Made by a program: the position numbers and the translations under genes. Under the pieces are notes generated by a model. It was given only the letters and a program-made list of their open reading frames with translations. It searched no databases and had not been told where the DNA came from. A stretch of DNA of 22,797 nt from an uncultured Oscillibacter sp. Lineage in GTDB: Bacteria; Bacillota; Clostridia; Oscillospirales; Oscillospiraceae. Below, piece after piece: positions 13,430 to 21,321 of this stretch (its first letter is position 1; every line of letters starts with the position of its first letter). The stretch covers positions 1 through 22,797 of the forward strand of contig NZ_CAJUBK010000041.1 in NCBI RefSeq assembly GCF_910584465.1, in the 5' to 3' direction.

Positions 13430-13888
13430 TCATCCCCGTCCCAGTTCCCGGCGGATGGCCTTCGCCAGGATCTCCCGGCCCTCGGGAGAGCGGAGGGCCT
13501 CCAGCGCGGCGGAGCGGACCAGCGCCTGGAAGGAGGGGCTTTTCAGCAGCGCGCCGAAGACGGCGCCGTCCTCCTGCACCGCCGCCGGGCGGGGCTTTGG
13601 CTGGGCCGGACGGGACGGCGGGGCCTGGACAGGGCCGTCCTCCGGCACGGCGCCGCCGTTCAGCCAGCTGTCCGCGTCGGCGGGGTCGTCGCTCTCGCCC
13701 CGGAGATAGGGCAGGGAGACCCCGAAGTGCTCCGCCAGCTTCCGCTGCTGGTCCTGCGTGGGCGTCTGCCGCCCGGTCTCGAATTTCTCCATCGCCGTCT
13801 TGGGGAAGCCCAAAGCGGCGGACAGGGCGGGGCGGCTGAGGCCCCGCTCCACACGCAGCGCCTCCAGGCGCTGTGCCATCGTTACCAT
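13430..13888 (-). CDS. XRE-family transcriptional regulator
   Basis: The 152-aa protein starts with a Cro/CI-type helix-turn-helix (about residues 4-58): AQRLEALRVERGLSRPALSAALG..., KTAMEKFETGRQTPT and LAEHFGVSLPYLRGESD. A Pro-rich linker and a C-terminal helical region (LLKSPSFQALVRSAALEALRSPEGREILAKAIRREL) probably for oligomerisation follow. ATG 13888 follows AAGGAGG, so the longer version from 13948 is rejected. It lies next to nrdG and the SASP gene; its target is unknown. Confidence 0.85.
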   Translation of the reverse strand: MVTMAQRLEALRVERGLSRPALSAALGFPKTAMEKFETGRQTPTQDQQRKLAEHFGVSLPYLRGESDDPADADSWLNGGAVPEDGPVQAPPSRPAQPKPRPAAVQEDGAVFGALLKSPSFQALVRSAALEALRSPEGREILAKAIRRELGRG

Positions 13889-13975
13889 CTTGAAAGACCT
13901 CCTTGCGCCTGGGGCGCTGAGATGACCGCCCGTCCCGGGCGGTCTCATGGCCGTCCCGCCTGAGGGCGCGTCCCG

Positions 13976-14503
13976 TCAGCGCCGGTCCGGCAGGAGCGTG
14001 AGCGTGCCGGTCCTCCGGGTGGCGGCCAGGTCCAGCAGACGCTGGTTGGAGCTGCCCCGGAACCGGAGGGAGATGTCCTTCAGCGCCTCCACGAAGCGCC
14101 CGTCCACCAGCACGTCCAGCAGGGACAGCAGCTCCTCCGTGACCTCGCAGTGGGCGTAGCCCCCCGGCTGCAGCAATTCCTCATAGGTGAAGCCGCTGAA
14201 CGCCCAGATGGTCTTGTCCGGATAAGCCGCCTTCACCTGCCGGACGAAGGGGAGCAGCGCCCGCTGGTTCTCCGGTTCGAAGGGCTCGCCGCCCAGCAGC
14301 GTCAGCCCGTTGATATAGCTGGGGGCCAGGAGGGCGAGGATATGCGCCTGCGTCTCCTGGGTGAAGGGCCGGCCGTATCCGAAATCCCAGGTCTGGGGCT
14401 GGAAGCAGTGCTCGCAGTGGTTCGTGCAGCCGGAGACGAACAGGCTGACCCGCACGCCCTCGCCGTTGGCGATGTCGCAGTCCTTGATCTCGCCGTAGTT
14501 CAT
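13976..14503 (-). CDS. nrdG: Anaerobic ribonucleotide reductase activating protein (radical SAM)
   Basis: NrdG uses a 4Fe-4S cluster and S-adenosylmethionine to make the glycyl radical on NrdD. The 175-aa product has the radical-SAM motif CTNHCEHC (C-x3-C-x2-C) near residue 26, the GGEPF motif near residue 73 and the closing IWAFSGFTYEEL. ATG 14503 lies five bases downstream of the nrdD stop, with AAGG between, so it is translated together with nrdD. The longer start at 14560 would overlap nrdD and is rejected. Confidence 0.93.
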   Translation of the reverse strand: MNYGEIKDCDIANGEGVRVSLFVSGCTNHCEHCFQPQTWDFGYGRPFTQETQAHILALLAPSYINGLTLLGGEPFEPENQRALLPFVRQVKAAYPDKTIWAFSGFTYEELLQPGGYAHCEVTEELLSLLDVLVDGRFVEALKDISLRFRGSSNQRLLDLAATRRTGTLTLLPDRR

Positions 14504-14508
14504 ACGCC

Positions 14509-16686
14509 TTACAGATGGAGCACCCGGTCCCGGATCTCCTGGGTCCGGCCCTGGTTCCAAAACTGGGTCCCGATGTACCCGCAGGTCCGGCGGGCCACGT
14601 TCATCTTATCCTGGTCCGTGTTGCCGCACTTGGGGCACTTCCAGACCAGCTTGCCGTTCTCCTCCACGATCTGGATCTCGCCGTCCCAGCCGCACACCTG
14701 GCAGTAATCGCTCTTGGTGTTCAGCTCGGCGTAGATGATGTTGTCGTAGATGAACCGCATCACCTGGAGCACCGCCTCCAGGTTGTCCTGCATGTCCGGC
14801 ACCTCCACATAGCTGATGGCGCCGCCGGGGGAGAGGTGCTGGAACTGGGCCTCGAACTTCAGCTTGTCGAAGGCGTTGATCTCCTCCGTCACGTGGACAT
14901 GGTAGCTGTTGGTGATATAGCCCTTGTCGTTGATGCCCTCGATGATGCCGAAGCGGCGCTGGAGGCACTTGGCGAACTTATAGGTGGTGGACTCCAGGGG
15001 GGTGCCGTAAAGGCTGAAATCGATGTCATGCTCCGCCTTCCACTTCCGGCAGGCGGCGTTCATGGTCTCCATGATCTCCAGGGCGAAGGGCGTGGCGGAG
15101 GGGTCCGTGTGGCTCTTGCCGGTCATGTACTTCACGCATTCGTAAAGCCCGGCGTAGCCCAGGGAGATGGTGGAATAGCCGCCGTAGAGCAGCTTGTCGA
15201 TGGGCTCGCCCTTCTTCAGGCGGGCGCAGGCGCCGTACTGCCACAGGATGGGGGCCACGTCAGAGGGGGTGCCCAGCAGCCGCTCGTGGCGGCACATCAG
15301 CGCCCGGTGGCACAGCTCCAGCCGCTCGTCGAAGATCTGCCAGAACTTCTCGATGTTCCCGCCGGAGCTCAGGGCCACGTCGGGGAGGTTGATCGTCACC
15401 ACGCCCTGGTTGAACCGGCCGTAGTACTTGGGCTTGCCGGTCTCCGGGTCCACGTAGGGCGTCAGGAAGCTGCGGCAGCCCATGCAGGTGTAGCAGTGGC
15501 CCTCGCCGTTCTTGTCGACCTTCAGCTCCAGCATCTTCTTCTCGGAGATGTAGTCGGGGACCATCCGCTTGGCGGTGCACTTGGCCGCCAGCTTCGTCAG
15601 GTACCAGTAGGGGGCGTCCTCGTGGATGTTGTCCTCCTCCAGCACGTAGATCAGCTTGGGGAAGGCGGGGGTGATCCACACGCCGTCCTCGTTCTTCACG
15701 CCCTCGCACCGCTGTTCCAGGGTCTCCTCGATGATCAGGGCCAGGTCCCTGCGCTCCTGCTCGTCCTTGGCCTCCCCCAGGTACATGAAGACCGTCACGA
15801 AGGGGGCCTGCCCGTTGGTGGTCAGCAGGGTCAGCACCTGGTACTGGATGGTCTGCACGCCGCCGCGGACCTCCTCCCGCAGGCGGGCCTCCACCAGCTT
15901 GGACAGGCTCTCCTCGTCCAGAGCCAGGCCGATGTCCCGCATCTCCTTCTCCACGACGGAGCGCAGCTTCTTCCGGCTCACGTCCACGAAGGGGGCCAGG
16001 TGGGCCAGGGAGATGGACTGGCCGCCGTACTGGTTGGAGGCCACCTGGGCCACGATCTGCGTGGCGATGTTGCAGGCGGTGGCGAAGCTGTGGGGCCGCT
16101 CGATGAGGGTCCCGGTGATGACGGTGCCGTTTTGGAGCATGTCCTCCAGGTTCACCAGGTCGCAGTTGTGCATGTGCTGGGCGAAGTAGTCGGAGTCGTG
16201 GAAATGGATGATGCCCTCCTGGTGGGCCTCCACGATCTCCTTGGGCAGCAGCAGCCGCTCGCTGAGGTCCCGGGAGACCTCGCCGGCCATATAGTCCCGC
16301 TGGGTGGAGTTCACCACGGGGTTCTTGTTGGAGTTCTCCTGCTTGGCCTCCTCGTTGCAGCACTCGATGAGGCTGAGGATGCGCTCGTCGGTGGTGTTGC
16401 TCCGGCGGACCAGGGAGCGGGTATAGCGGTAGGTGACGTAGTTCTTCGCCACCTCGAAGGCGCCGTGGGCCATGATCTGGTATTCCACCAGGTCCTGGAT
16501 CTCTTCCACGGAGGGGGAACGGCCCAGCTCCTGACACGCCAGCTCCACGGACTCGGCGATCCGGCGGACCTGGGTGGAGGTCATGCGTTTTTCCTCGTCG
16601 ATGCTCTCGTTGGCACGGGTGATGGCCGATAAGATCTTCGTGATGTCGAACGAGACCTCGGTGCCGTTCCTTTTGATGACTTTCAT
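14509..16686 (-). CDS. nrdD: Anaerobic (class III) ribonucleoside-triphosphate reductase
   Basis: NrdD reduces ribonucleoside triphosphates to deoxy forms without oxygen, using a glycyl radical. The 725-aa protein starts MKVIKRNGTEVSFD with an ATP-cone regulatory domain (about residues 1-90), followed by the barrel domain. Near the C-terminus are a zinc site of two Cys pairs (CQVC...CPKC) and the radical loop RRTCGYIG, with the radical Gly in the usual place. ATG 16686 has GGGGG upstream; earlier in-frame starts run through the promoter. It is co-transcribed with nrdG, and two NrdR-like boxes overlap its promoter. Confidence 0.96.
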   Translation of the reverse strand: MKVIKRNGTEVSFDITKILSAITRANESIDEEKRMTSTQVRRIAESVELACQELGRSPSVEEIQDLVEYQIMAHGAFEVAKNYVTYRYTRSLVRRSNTTDERILSLIECCNEEAKQENSNKNPVVNSTQRDYMAGEVSRDLSERLLLPKEIVEAHQEGIIHFHDSDYFAQHMHNCDLVNLEDMLQNGTVITGTLIERPHSFATACNIATQIVAQVASNQYGGQSISLAHLAPFVDVSRKKLRSVVEKEMRDIGLALDEESLSKLVEARLREEVRGGVQTIQYQVLTLLTTNGQAPFVTVFMYLGEAKDEQERRDLALIIEETLEQRCEGVKNEDGVWITPAFPKLIYVLEEDNIHEDAPYWYLTKLAAKCTAKRMVPDYISEKKMLELKVDKNGEGHCYTCMGCRSFLTPYVDPETGKPKYYGRFNQGVVTINLPDVALSSGGNIEKFWQIFDERLELCHRALMCRHERLLGTPSDVAPILWQYGACARLKKGEPIDKLLYGGYSTISLGYAGLYECVKYMTGKSHTDPSATPFALEIMETMNAACRKWKAEHDIDFSLYGTPLESTTYKFAKCLQRRFGIIEGINDKGYITNSYHVHVTEEINAFDKLKFEAQFQHLSPGGAISYVEVPDMQDNLEAVLQVMRFIYDNIIYAELNTKSDYCQVCGWDGEIQIVEENGKLVWKCPKCGNTDQDKMNVARRTCGYIGTQFWNQGRTQEIRDRVLHL

Positions 16687-16739
16687 TCGTATCCCCCTAA
16701 CAGTGATCGTACCCGCAGCAGCGGCCGCGCCCGCAGCCG

Positions 16740-16793
16740 CCACAATACTTTGGCAGTAGGCCAAGCATAACACACAAGATATGGGGGATGCAA
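16740..16793 (-). promoter_or_regulatory. nrdD promoter with paired NrdR-like boxes
   Basis: On the minus strand: TTGCAT (16793-16788), 18 bases, TATGCT (16769-16764). CCCCATATCTTGTGT (16786-16772) lies in the spacer, and GCCAAAGTATTGTGG (16754-16740) just downstream. Their TTGTG parts are 32 bases apart, about three helical turns, as known for NrdR box pairs. NrdR represses nrd operons, so repression by promoter occlusion is likely. Confidence 0.55.
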
Positions 16794-16918
16794 GTGTTTT
16801 TTGCGACATCCCTGGAAAATTTTTGGGAAGCGGGGAGATAGGGAAACGCCAATGCCGCGGGCGGCAAGGGGTTGGCGGCTTTTGGAAGGATCTGTAAATT
16901 TTGGGATCTGGGGGAGGT

Positions 16919-17626
16919 TCACTCCCCCTCCGCCAGCCGGTAGCCCACGCCGACCTCGGTGAAGAGGTATTCCGGCTCGGCAGGGTTGCGCTCGATCTTG
17001 CGGCGGATGTTGGCCATGTTCACCCGGAGGATCTGGTTCCCTCCCCCGGCCCGGGGGCCCCAGAGCTCCCGGATGATGGCGTCGTAGGTCAGCACCTTCC
17101 CGGCGTGCTTGCCCAGCAGGGCCACGATGCGGAACTCGCTGAGGGTCAGCTTCACGTTCTCCCCCCGGACCCGCACCTGATGCTTGTCGTAGTCGATGAC
17201 CAGCTCCCCCACGGAGTAGGTGCCCTCCCGGGCGATCTCCTCGCTGCCGCTGGCGGTGCGGGTGTGGCGGATGGCCGTGCGGACCCGGGCCAGCAGCTCC
17301 CCGGTGCCGAAGGGCTTGGTGAGGTAGTCGTCGGCCCCCTGGTCCAGGGCCGACACCTTGTCCCGTTCGTGGGAGCGGGCGGAGACCACCACCACCGGCA
17401 GGCTGGACCAGCTCCGCAGCTGGCGGAGGATGTCCAGCCCGTCCATGTCGGGCAGGCCCAGGTCCAAGATCACCAGGTCGGGGCAGTGGGAGGAGATCAT
17501 GGACAGGCCCTCCGTCCCGGTGCGGGCCTGGATGGTCTCATAGCCCTGACCGGCCAGCACGGCGGCGATGAACTGGGCGATGCTCTTCTCATCCTCCACG
17601 ATCAAGATCTTTTCCCGGATGTTCAT
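16919..17626 (-). CDS. kdpE: KdpE-like response regulator (OmpR family)
   Basis: The 235-aa protein has a receiver domain with ILIVEDE at the start, the phosphoacceptor Asp55 (LVILDLGLPD) and Lys in YLTKPF. A winged-helix DNA-binding domain follows (about residues 135-233: LTLSEFRIVALL, VLTYDAIIRELWG, LRVNMANIRRKIE and the final VGVGYRL). In many bacteria KdpE answers to potassium or ionic stress. The ATG at 17626 overlaps the kinase stop codon by ATGA, so both are made together. No kdpFABC transporter is in the window, so the target is unproven; the name rests on similarity of the pair. Confidence 0.85.
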   Translation of the reverse strand: MNIREKILIVEDEKSIAQFIAAVLAGQGYETIQARTGTEGLSMISSHCPDLVILDLGLPDMDGLDILRQLRSWSSLPVVVVSARSHERDKVSALDQGADDYLTKPFGTGELLARVRTAIRHTRTASGSEEIAREGTYSVGELVIDYDKHQVRVRGENVKLTLSEFRIVALLGKHAGKVLTYDAIIRELWGPRAGGGNQILRVNMANIRRKIERNPAEPEYLFTEVGVGYRLAEGE

Positions 17627-18708
17627 GTCGATACCTCCATAGCCAGATCGGCGGTGGGGAGGCGGAAGGAGAGCTCCGCCCCCTGTGGAAGGTCCCGGGC
17701 CTCGATGGTCCCGCCGTGGGCCAGGACGATGGCCCGGCAGACGGACAGGCCCAGGCCCATGTTCCGCTTCCCGTCCCCGTCCGGGGGACGGCTGGAGCGG
17801 AGGCGGCCGTCGAAGAGGCCGTCCAGCTCGTCCTTGGGGATGCCCCGGCCGTCGTCCCGGACGGTGAAGCGGGCCCAGCCCTCCTCCGCCTCCAGGACCA
17901 GGGCGACACTGCCGGCGCCGCCGTGGATGGCGGCGTTCTCCAAAAGGTTGGCCAGCACCTGCCCGATGAGGATGGGGTCCATGGGGACCATCACCAGCTC
18001 GTCGGGCACGGAGACGGCGACGCTCACCTGGGGGAAGCGGCGGCGGAACTTCTGGGCCGCGGCGCCCAGGATCTCCTCGGCGGGCTCCGGCTCCTTGGCG
18101 ATGGAGACCTGGCTGCCGCCCATGCGGGTGATGGAGAGGAGGTTCTCCACCACCCGGATCAGCCACTGGGCCTCCTCCCGGGCGTTCTCCAGCAGCTCCC
18201 GCTGCTCCCGGGGCGAGAGGCCGGGGTTCTCCAGCACGGCGGAGGTGGAGCCCACGATGGAGGTCAGGGGGGTCCGGATGTCGTGGGAGACGGAGCGGAG
18301 GAGGTCGGCCCGCATCTTCTCCCGCTCGCTCTCCGCCAGGAGCTGCGCCTGGCGCTTGGCCTGGGCGGTGAGGGTGCAGGTGATGAGGGAGATCATCAGC
18401 AGGGTGAAGAAGGTGACGGGATAGCCGGGATTGTCCAGGTTGAAGGCCCAGTAGGGGTACGTGAAGATGAAGTTGACGCAGACCACGCCCAGCACCACGG
18501 CCGCCAGGCCGTAGAGGTAGCCGCTGGTGAGCCGGGAGATCAGCAGCACCGCCAGGACGAAGACCGGGGAGGCGAAGCCGCCGATGCTCCCCGCCTGGCG
18601 GAGGATGAAGCAGAGGATCAGCGCGCAGAGGAGGATGGCGGCGGTGACCAGGAAGTCCCGCCGGGAGACGGGGAAGAGGGGGGAGGCCCAGGGTTTGCGG
18701 AAGGTCAT
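17623..18708 (-). CDS. KdpD-like sensor histidine kinase, short form
   Basis: The 361-aa protein has four hydrophobic segments in the first ~110 residues resembling the DUF4118 membrane module of KdpD. It then has the H-box SVSHDIRTPLTS (His142), the N-box NLLENAAIHGG, and the G-boxes DDGRGIP and GLGLSVC. It lacks the large N-terminal KdpD and universal-stress domains of full-length KdpD (about 900 aa), so sensing must differ. The start ATG 18708 follows AAAGGAGC. It forms an operon with the response regulator. Partner response may be potassium, osmotic or another envelope cue. Confidence 0.85.
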   Translation of the reverse strand: MTFRKPWASPLFPVSRRDFLVTAAILLCALILCFILRQAGSIGGFASPVFVLAVLLISRLTSGYLYGLAAVVLGVVCVNFIFTYPYWAFNLDNPGYPVTFFTLLMISLITCTLTAQAKRQAQLLAESEREKMRADLLRSVSHDIRTPLTSIVGSTSAVLENPGLSPREQRELLENAREEAQWLIRVVENLLSITRMGGSQVSIAKEPEPAEEILGAAAQKFRRRFPQVSVAVSVPDELVMVPMDPILIGQVLANLLENAAIHGGAGSVALVLEAEEGWARFTVRDDGRGIPKDELDGLFDGRLRSSRPPDGDGKRNMGLGLSVCRAIVLAHGGTIEARDLPQGAELSFRLPTADLAMEVST

Positions 18709-18774
18709 GGCGGGAGCTCCTTTCTGAAAACGGGGGTCCTATCCCCGCCATTATACCAGGGATCCCGGCAAAAT

Positions 18775-20286
18775 TCAATCGTCAGGCGGACGCCGGCCCC
18801 CGAAAAGGCCCCGGAGCCATCGCACGTCCTCCCGGCCCACCACCCGGGCCGCCAGCCACAGCGCCCCCAGGGCCGGCAGGTAGCATCCCGCCGGGACCAG
18901 CGCCCCGGCCAGCCCCCCCTGGGGCCGGAGGGCCATGACCGGCAGGACCGCCAGGGCGCCGCAGAGGAGGGCCTTCGCCGCCGGGACGGGGGAGAGGCGG
19001 AGCCCCGCGGACCGCTCCAGGCGGCGCAGGCTCAGGGCGAAGTTCAAAAGGTGCGTGGCGGTGAAGCTGAGGTAATAGCCCCCCATGCCCCACCTGGGCA
19101 GCAGCGCCCAGAGCAGCGCCACGTCCAGCAGGTTCGTGATCAGGTTGTACCGGGCGTTGGCGCTCTGCTGGCCCAGGCCCTTGCACATGGCGTCCACCAC
19201 GCCGTCCAGATAGAGGATGGGGACCAGGGGGGCGTAGAGCCGGAGGCAGGCCCCGGCGGCCTCGTTCCGGTAGAGCAGGTCCGCCAGGGGCCGGGCGGAG
19301 ACGAAGAGCGCCCCTCCGGCGCAGATGCCGAACAGCAGGGAGACCCGGAGCCCCTGCCGGGCCAGGTAGCGGATGCGGACCCGCCCCGGGGCGTGGGCCC
19401 GGCGGGAGAACTCCGCCACCAGCAGGTCCGCCAGGGAGGCCAGGATGGCGGCGGGGAACATCAGCACGGGGAAGACCATGCCGTGGAGGACGCCGTAGTC
19501 CGCCATGGCGTCGGCGGTCCCGGCGAAGAGGGCCAGGCGGCGGGGGATGATGAGGTTCTCCACCGTGTTCAGCCCCGCCCGGAGGTCGTCCGCCAGCCCT
19601 ACCGGCAGGGCCATGGCGGCCACCCGCCGCCAGGGCGGGCGGTCCCCGCGGCCCGGGGCCGGGCCCTCCCGCCGGAGGGCCCACAGCACCGAGAGGGACA
19701 GCGCCGAGGCGGCGGAAGCCCCCAGGGCCACGGACAAACAGGCCCGCCCCGCGTCCGCCCCCGCCCAGCGGGAGAGGAGGGAGAAGGTGACGGCCATGGC
19801 GGCCCCCTGCTCCAGGAACTCCACCGCCACCAGGCACCGCAGCCGCCCGGCGGCGGTGAACAGGCCGGTCATGATCCCGTTGAGGCACCCGACGGGCAGG
19901 GAGAGGGCGAAGGCCCGGAGGGCCGCCTCCCCGGCGGCGTCGCCGATCCAGCCCGACGCGATCCGGGGCGTGAGGATCCACAGCCCCGCCGCCGCCGGGA
20001 GGGAGAAGAGGAGGCCGTACCGGATGCACCCGGTCAGGGCGGGGCGGACGCTCCGCCGCCGCCCCAGGGCCTCGGCCGAGAGGTAGAGGGCGCAGGTCCG
20101 CACCCCGGCGGAGCCCAGGGTGGAGGCCAGCAGCTTGACGGACAAGATCAGCTGCAAAAGGCCCACCCCGGCGGCCCCGATCCGGGCGGAGAGGTAGACC
20201 TGGAAGCTCATGGCCGCCAGGCGCAGGGCCAGGTTGGCCCCGGTGAGCAGCAGAGCGCCGTAAAACATAGGACTGCCTTTTTTCAT
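18775..20286 (-). CDS. SpoVB-like polysaccharide/lipid flippase (MOP superfamily)
   Basis: The 503-aa protein is a polytopic membrane protein with roughly 12-14 hydrophobic segments, starting MKKGSPMFYGALLLTGANL, much like SpoVB/MurJ-type exporters. SpoVB is needed for spore cortex synthesis in Bacillus, probably by moving lipid-linked precursors. ATG 20286 is chosen because SpoVB relatives begin with MKK and a GGGGGTG lies 11 bases upstream; ATG 20268 (AAAGG before it) is the alternative. Many paralogues exist, so the exact substrate is uncertain. It is next to the two-component pair, without visible functional link. Confidence 0.8.
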   Translation of the reverse strand: MKKGSPMFYGALLLTGANLALRLAAMSFQVYLSARIGAAGVGLLQLILSVKLLASTLGSAGVRTCALYLSAEALGRRRSVRPALTGCIRYGLLFSLPAAAGLWILTPRIASGWIGDAAGEAALRAFALSLPVGCLNGIMTGLFTAAGRLRCLVAVEFLEQGAAMAVTFSLLSRWAGADAGRACLSVALGASAASALSLSVLWALRREGPAPGRGDRPPWRRVAAMALPVGLADDLRAGLNTVENLIIPRRLALFAGTADAMADYGVLHGMVFPVLMFPAAILASLADLLVAEFSRRAHAPGRVRIRYLARQGLRVSLLFGICAGGALFVSARPLADLLYRNEAAGACLRLYAPLVPILYLDGVVDAMCKGLGQQSANARYNLITNLLDVALLWALLPRWGMGGYYLSFTATHLLNFALSLRRLERSAGLRLSPVPAAKALLCGALAVLPVMALRPQGGLAGALVPAGCYLPALGALWLAARVVGREDVRWLRGLFGGRRPPDD

Positions 20287-20360
20287 CAGATGAACAACAC
20301 CCCCTGTCCTAACACTATATGGACGAGGCGGGGCGGGTAGGACAAAAAGGTCCGGGCCGC

Positions 20361-20389
20361 TTGCACTGCGGGCGTGGCTGTGGTAGGAT
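20361..20389 (+). promoter_or_regulatory. Sigma-A-type promoter of the racemase-family gene
   Basis: TTGCAC (20361-20366), 17 bases, TAGGAT (20384-20389), about 24 bases before ATG 20413. Confidence 0.5.
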
Positions 20390-20412
20390 GTGCGGGGAAG
20401 GAGGGAGCGCGC

Positions 20413-21057
20413 ATGGAGATCGCCGTCATCGCCGGGACGCCGGTGGACACCCGGATGGGCGTGGAGCTGCTGCTGGAGCGGGGCGCGGGAGCGATCGGCT
20501 TCCCCATCTCCCGGACGCCGGAGGAGCAGACCGTCTTCCAGGTGAGCCCCCGGCGGGAGAAGGAGGAGGCCGTCGGGGCCGTCCTGGACGCCGTCGGGGC
20601 CCGGGGCCTGGAGCGGGTGCTGCTGTACTGCAATTCCCTCAGCGCCAGCGTGGACGCCCATGCCCTGGCGGATGCCAGGGGCCTGCGGATCTGGACGCCC
20701 ATGGACGTTTACGGCGAGGTGGCCCGGCGGCACCGCTGCCTGGGGGTCCTGGCCGCCAACTGCCAGGGGGCCGCCGGAGTGGAGCGGGCCATGGTGAACG
20801 CCTCCCCGGACACCGTGGTCATCGGCGCGGGGGACCTGCGGCTGGTGCTGGGCATCGAGGCGGGCCGGGAGCCGGAGGAGCTGCTGGCGGACTGCGGCGC
20901 GGGGGAGCTGCTCCGCTTCTTCGAGGAGAACGGCGCGGAGGCGGTGGTCCTGGGCTGCACCCATTTCCCCTATCTCCTCGGGGCCCTGCGAAAAAAGACG
21001 GCCCTCCCCGTCATAGACCCGGCCCGGCGGCTGCTGGAGCTGGTCCTGGCCCCCTGA
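20413..21057 (+). CDS. Asp/Glu racemase superfamily protein
   Basis: Members use two Cys residues for proton transfer to interconvert amino-acid enantiomers, or act as hydrolases. The 214-aa protein has the first Cys in LLYCNSLSASVD (near residue 77) and the second in AVVLGCTHFPYL (near residue 182). The N-terminal motif is IAGTPVDTRMG, unlike the SGVGG of true glutamate racemase MurI, so it is more likely a family relative than the main MurI. The start ATG 20413 follows AAGGAGGGAG. Its substrate cannot be deduced. Confidence 0.75.
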   Translation: MEIAVIAGTPVDTRMGVELLLERGAGAIGFPISRTPEEQTVFQVSPRREKEEAVGAVLDAVGARGLERVLLYCNSLSASVDAHALADARGLRIWTPMDVYGEVARRHRCLGVLAANCQGAAGVERAMVNASPDTVVIGAGDLRLVLGIEAGREPEELLADCGAGELLRFFEENGAEAVVLGCTHFPYLLGALRKKTALPVIDPARRLLELVLAP

Positions 21058-21095
21058 GGGGCCGGAGGGGGAGGACGGGGCGGTCCGCCGCCTCC

Positions 21096-21115
21096 CGGAG
21101 GGGGGATCCCCTCCG
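21096..21115 (+). other. 8-bp hairpin downstream of the racemase-family gene
   Basis: CGGAGGGG and CCCCTCCG enclose GGAT. No T-run follows; it is a weak terminator candidate. Confidence 0.3.
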
Positions 21116-21186
21116 CGCGGGGAGGGCGAAAGCAGGGGGCCTCCGTAAAAAAGGGGAGGTTTCCAGAAAAATCGGCGTTCATAGAC

Positions 21187-21215
21187 TGGACATTTTTCGA
21201 AGAAGGGTGTACAAT
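21187..21215 (+). promoter_or_regulatory. Sigma-A-type promoter of the rnf operon
   Basis: TGGACA (21187-21192), 17 bases, TACAAT (21210-21215). It would give a roughly 100-base leader before rnfC. A hairpin (GCCCGCC, loop GTTC, GGCGGGC at 21252-21269) lies in that leader. Confidence 0.55.
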
Positions 21216-21321
21216 GTCAAGCAGTATGTGATAGTCTGGCCAGGCACGCCTGCCCGCCGTTCGGCGGGCGGTCTGACCTCCGCGTCCAGGCCGCTGTCAA
21301 GAGTAAAAATGAGGTGAAAAA

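Noticed and set aside
14515..16632. 705-aa frame opposite nrdD
   Set aside because: A shadow caused by high GC; nrdD on the other strand has complete family motifs.
17716..20340. 874-aa plus-strand frame
   Set aside because: Low-complexity Gly/Pro/Asp/Glu shadow across the kinase and SpoVB-like genes.
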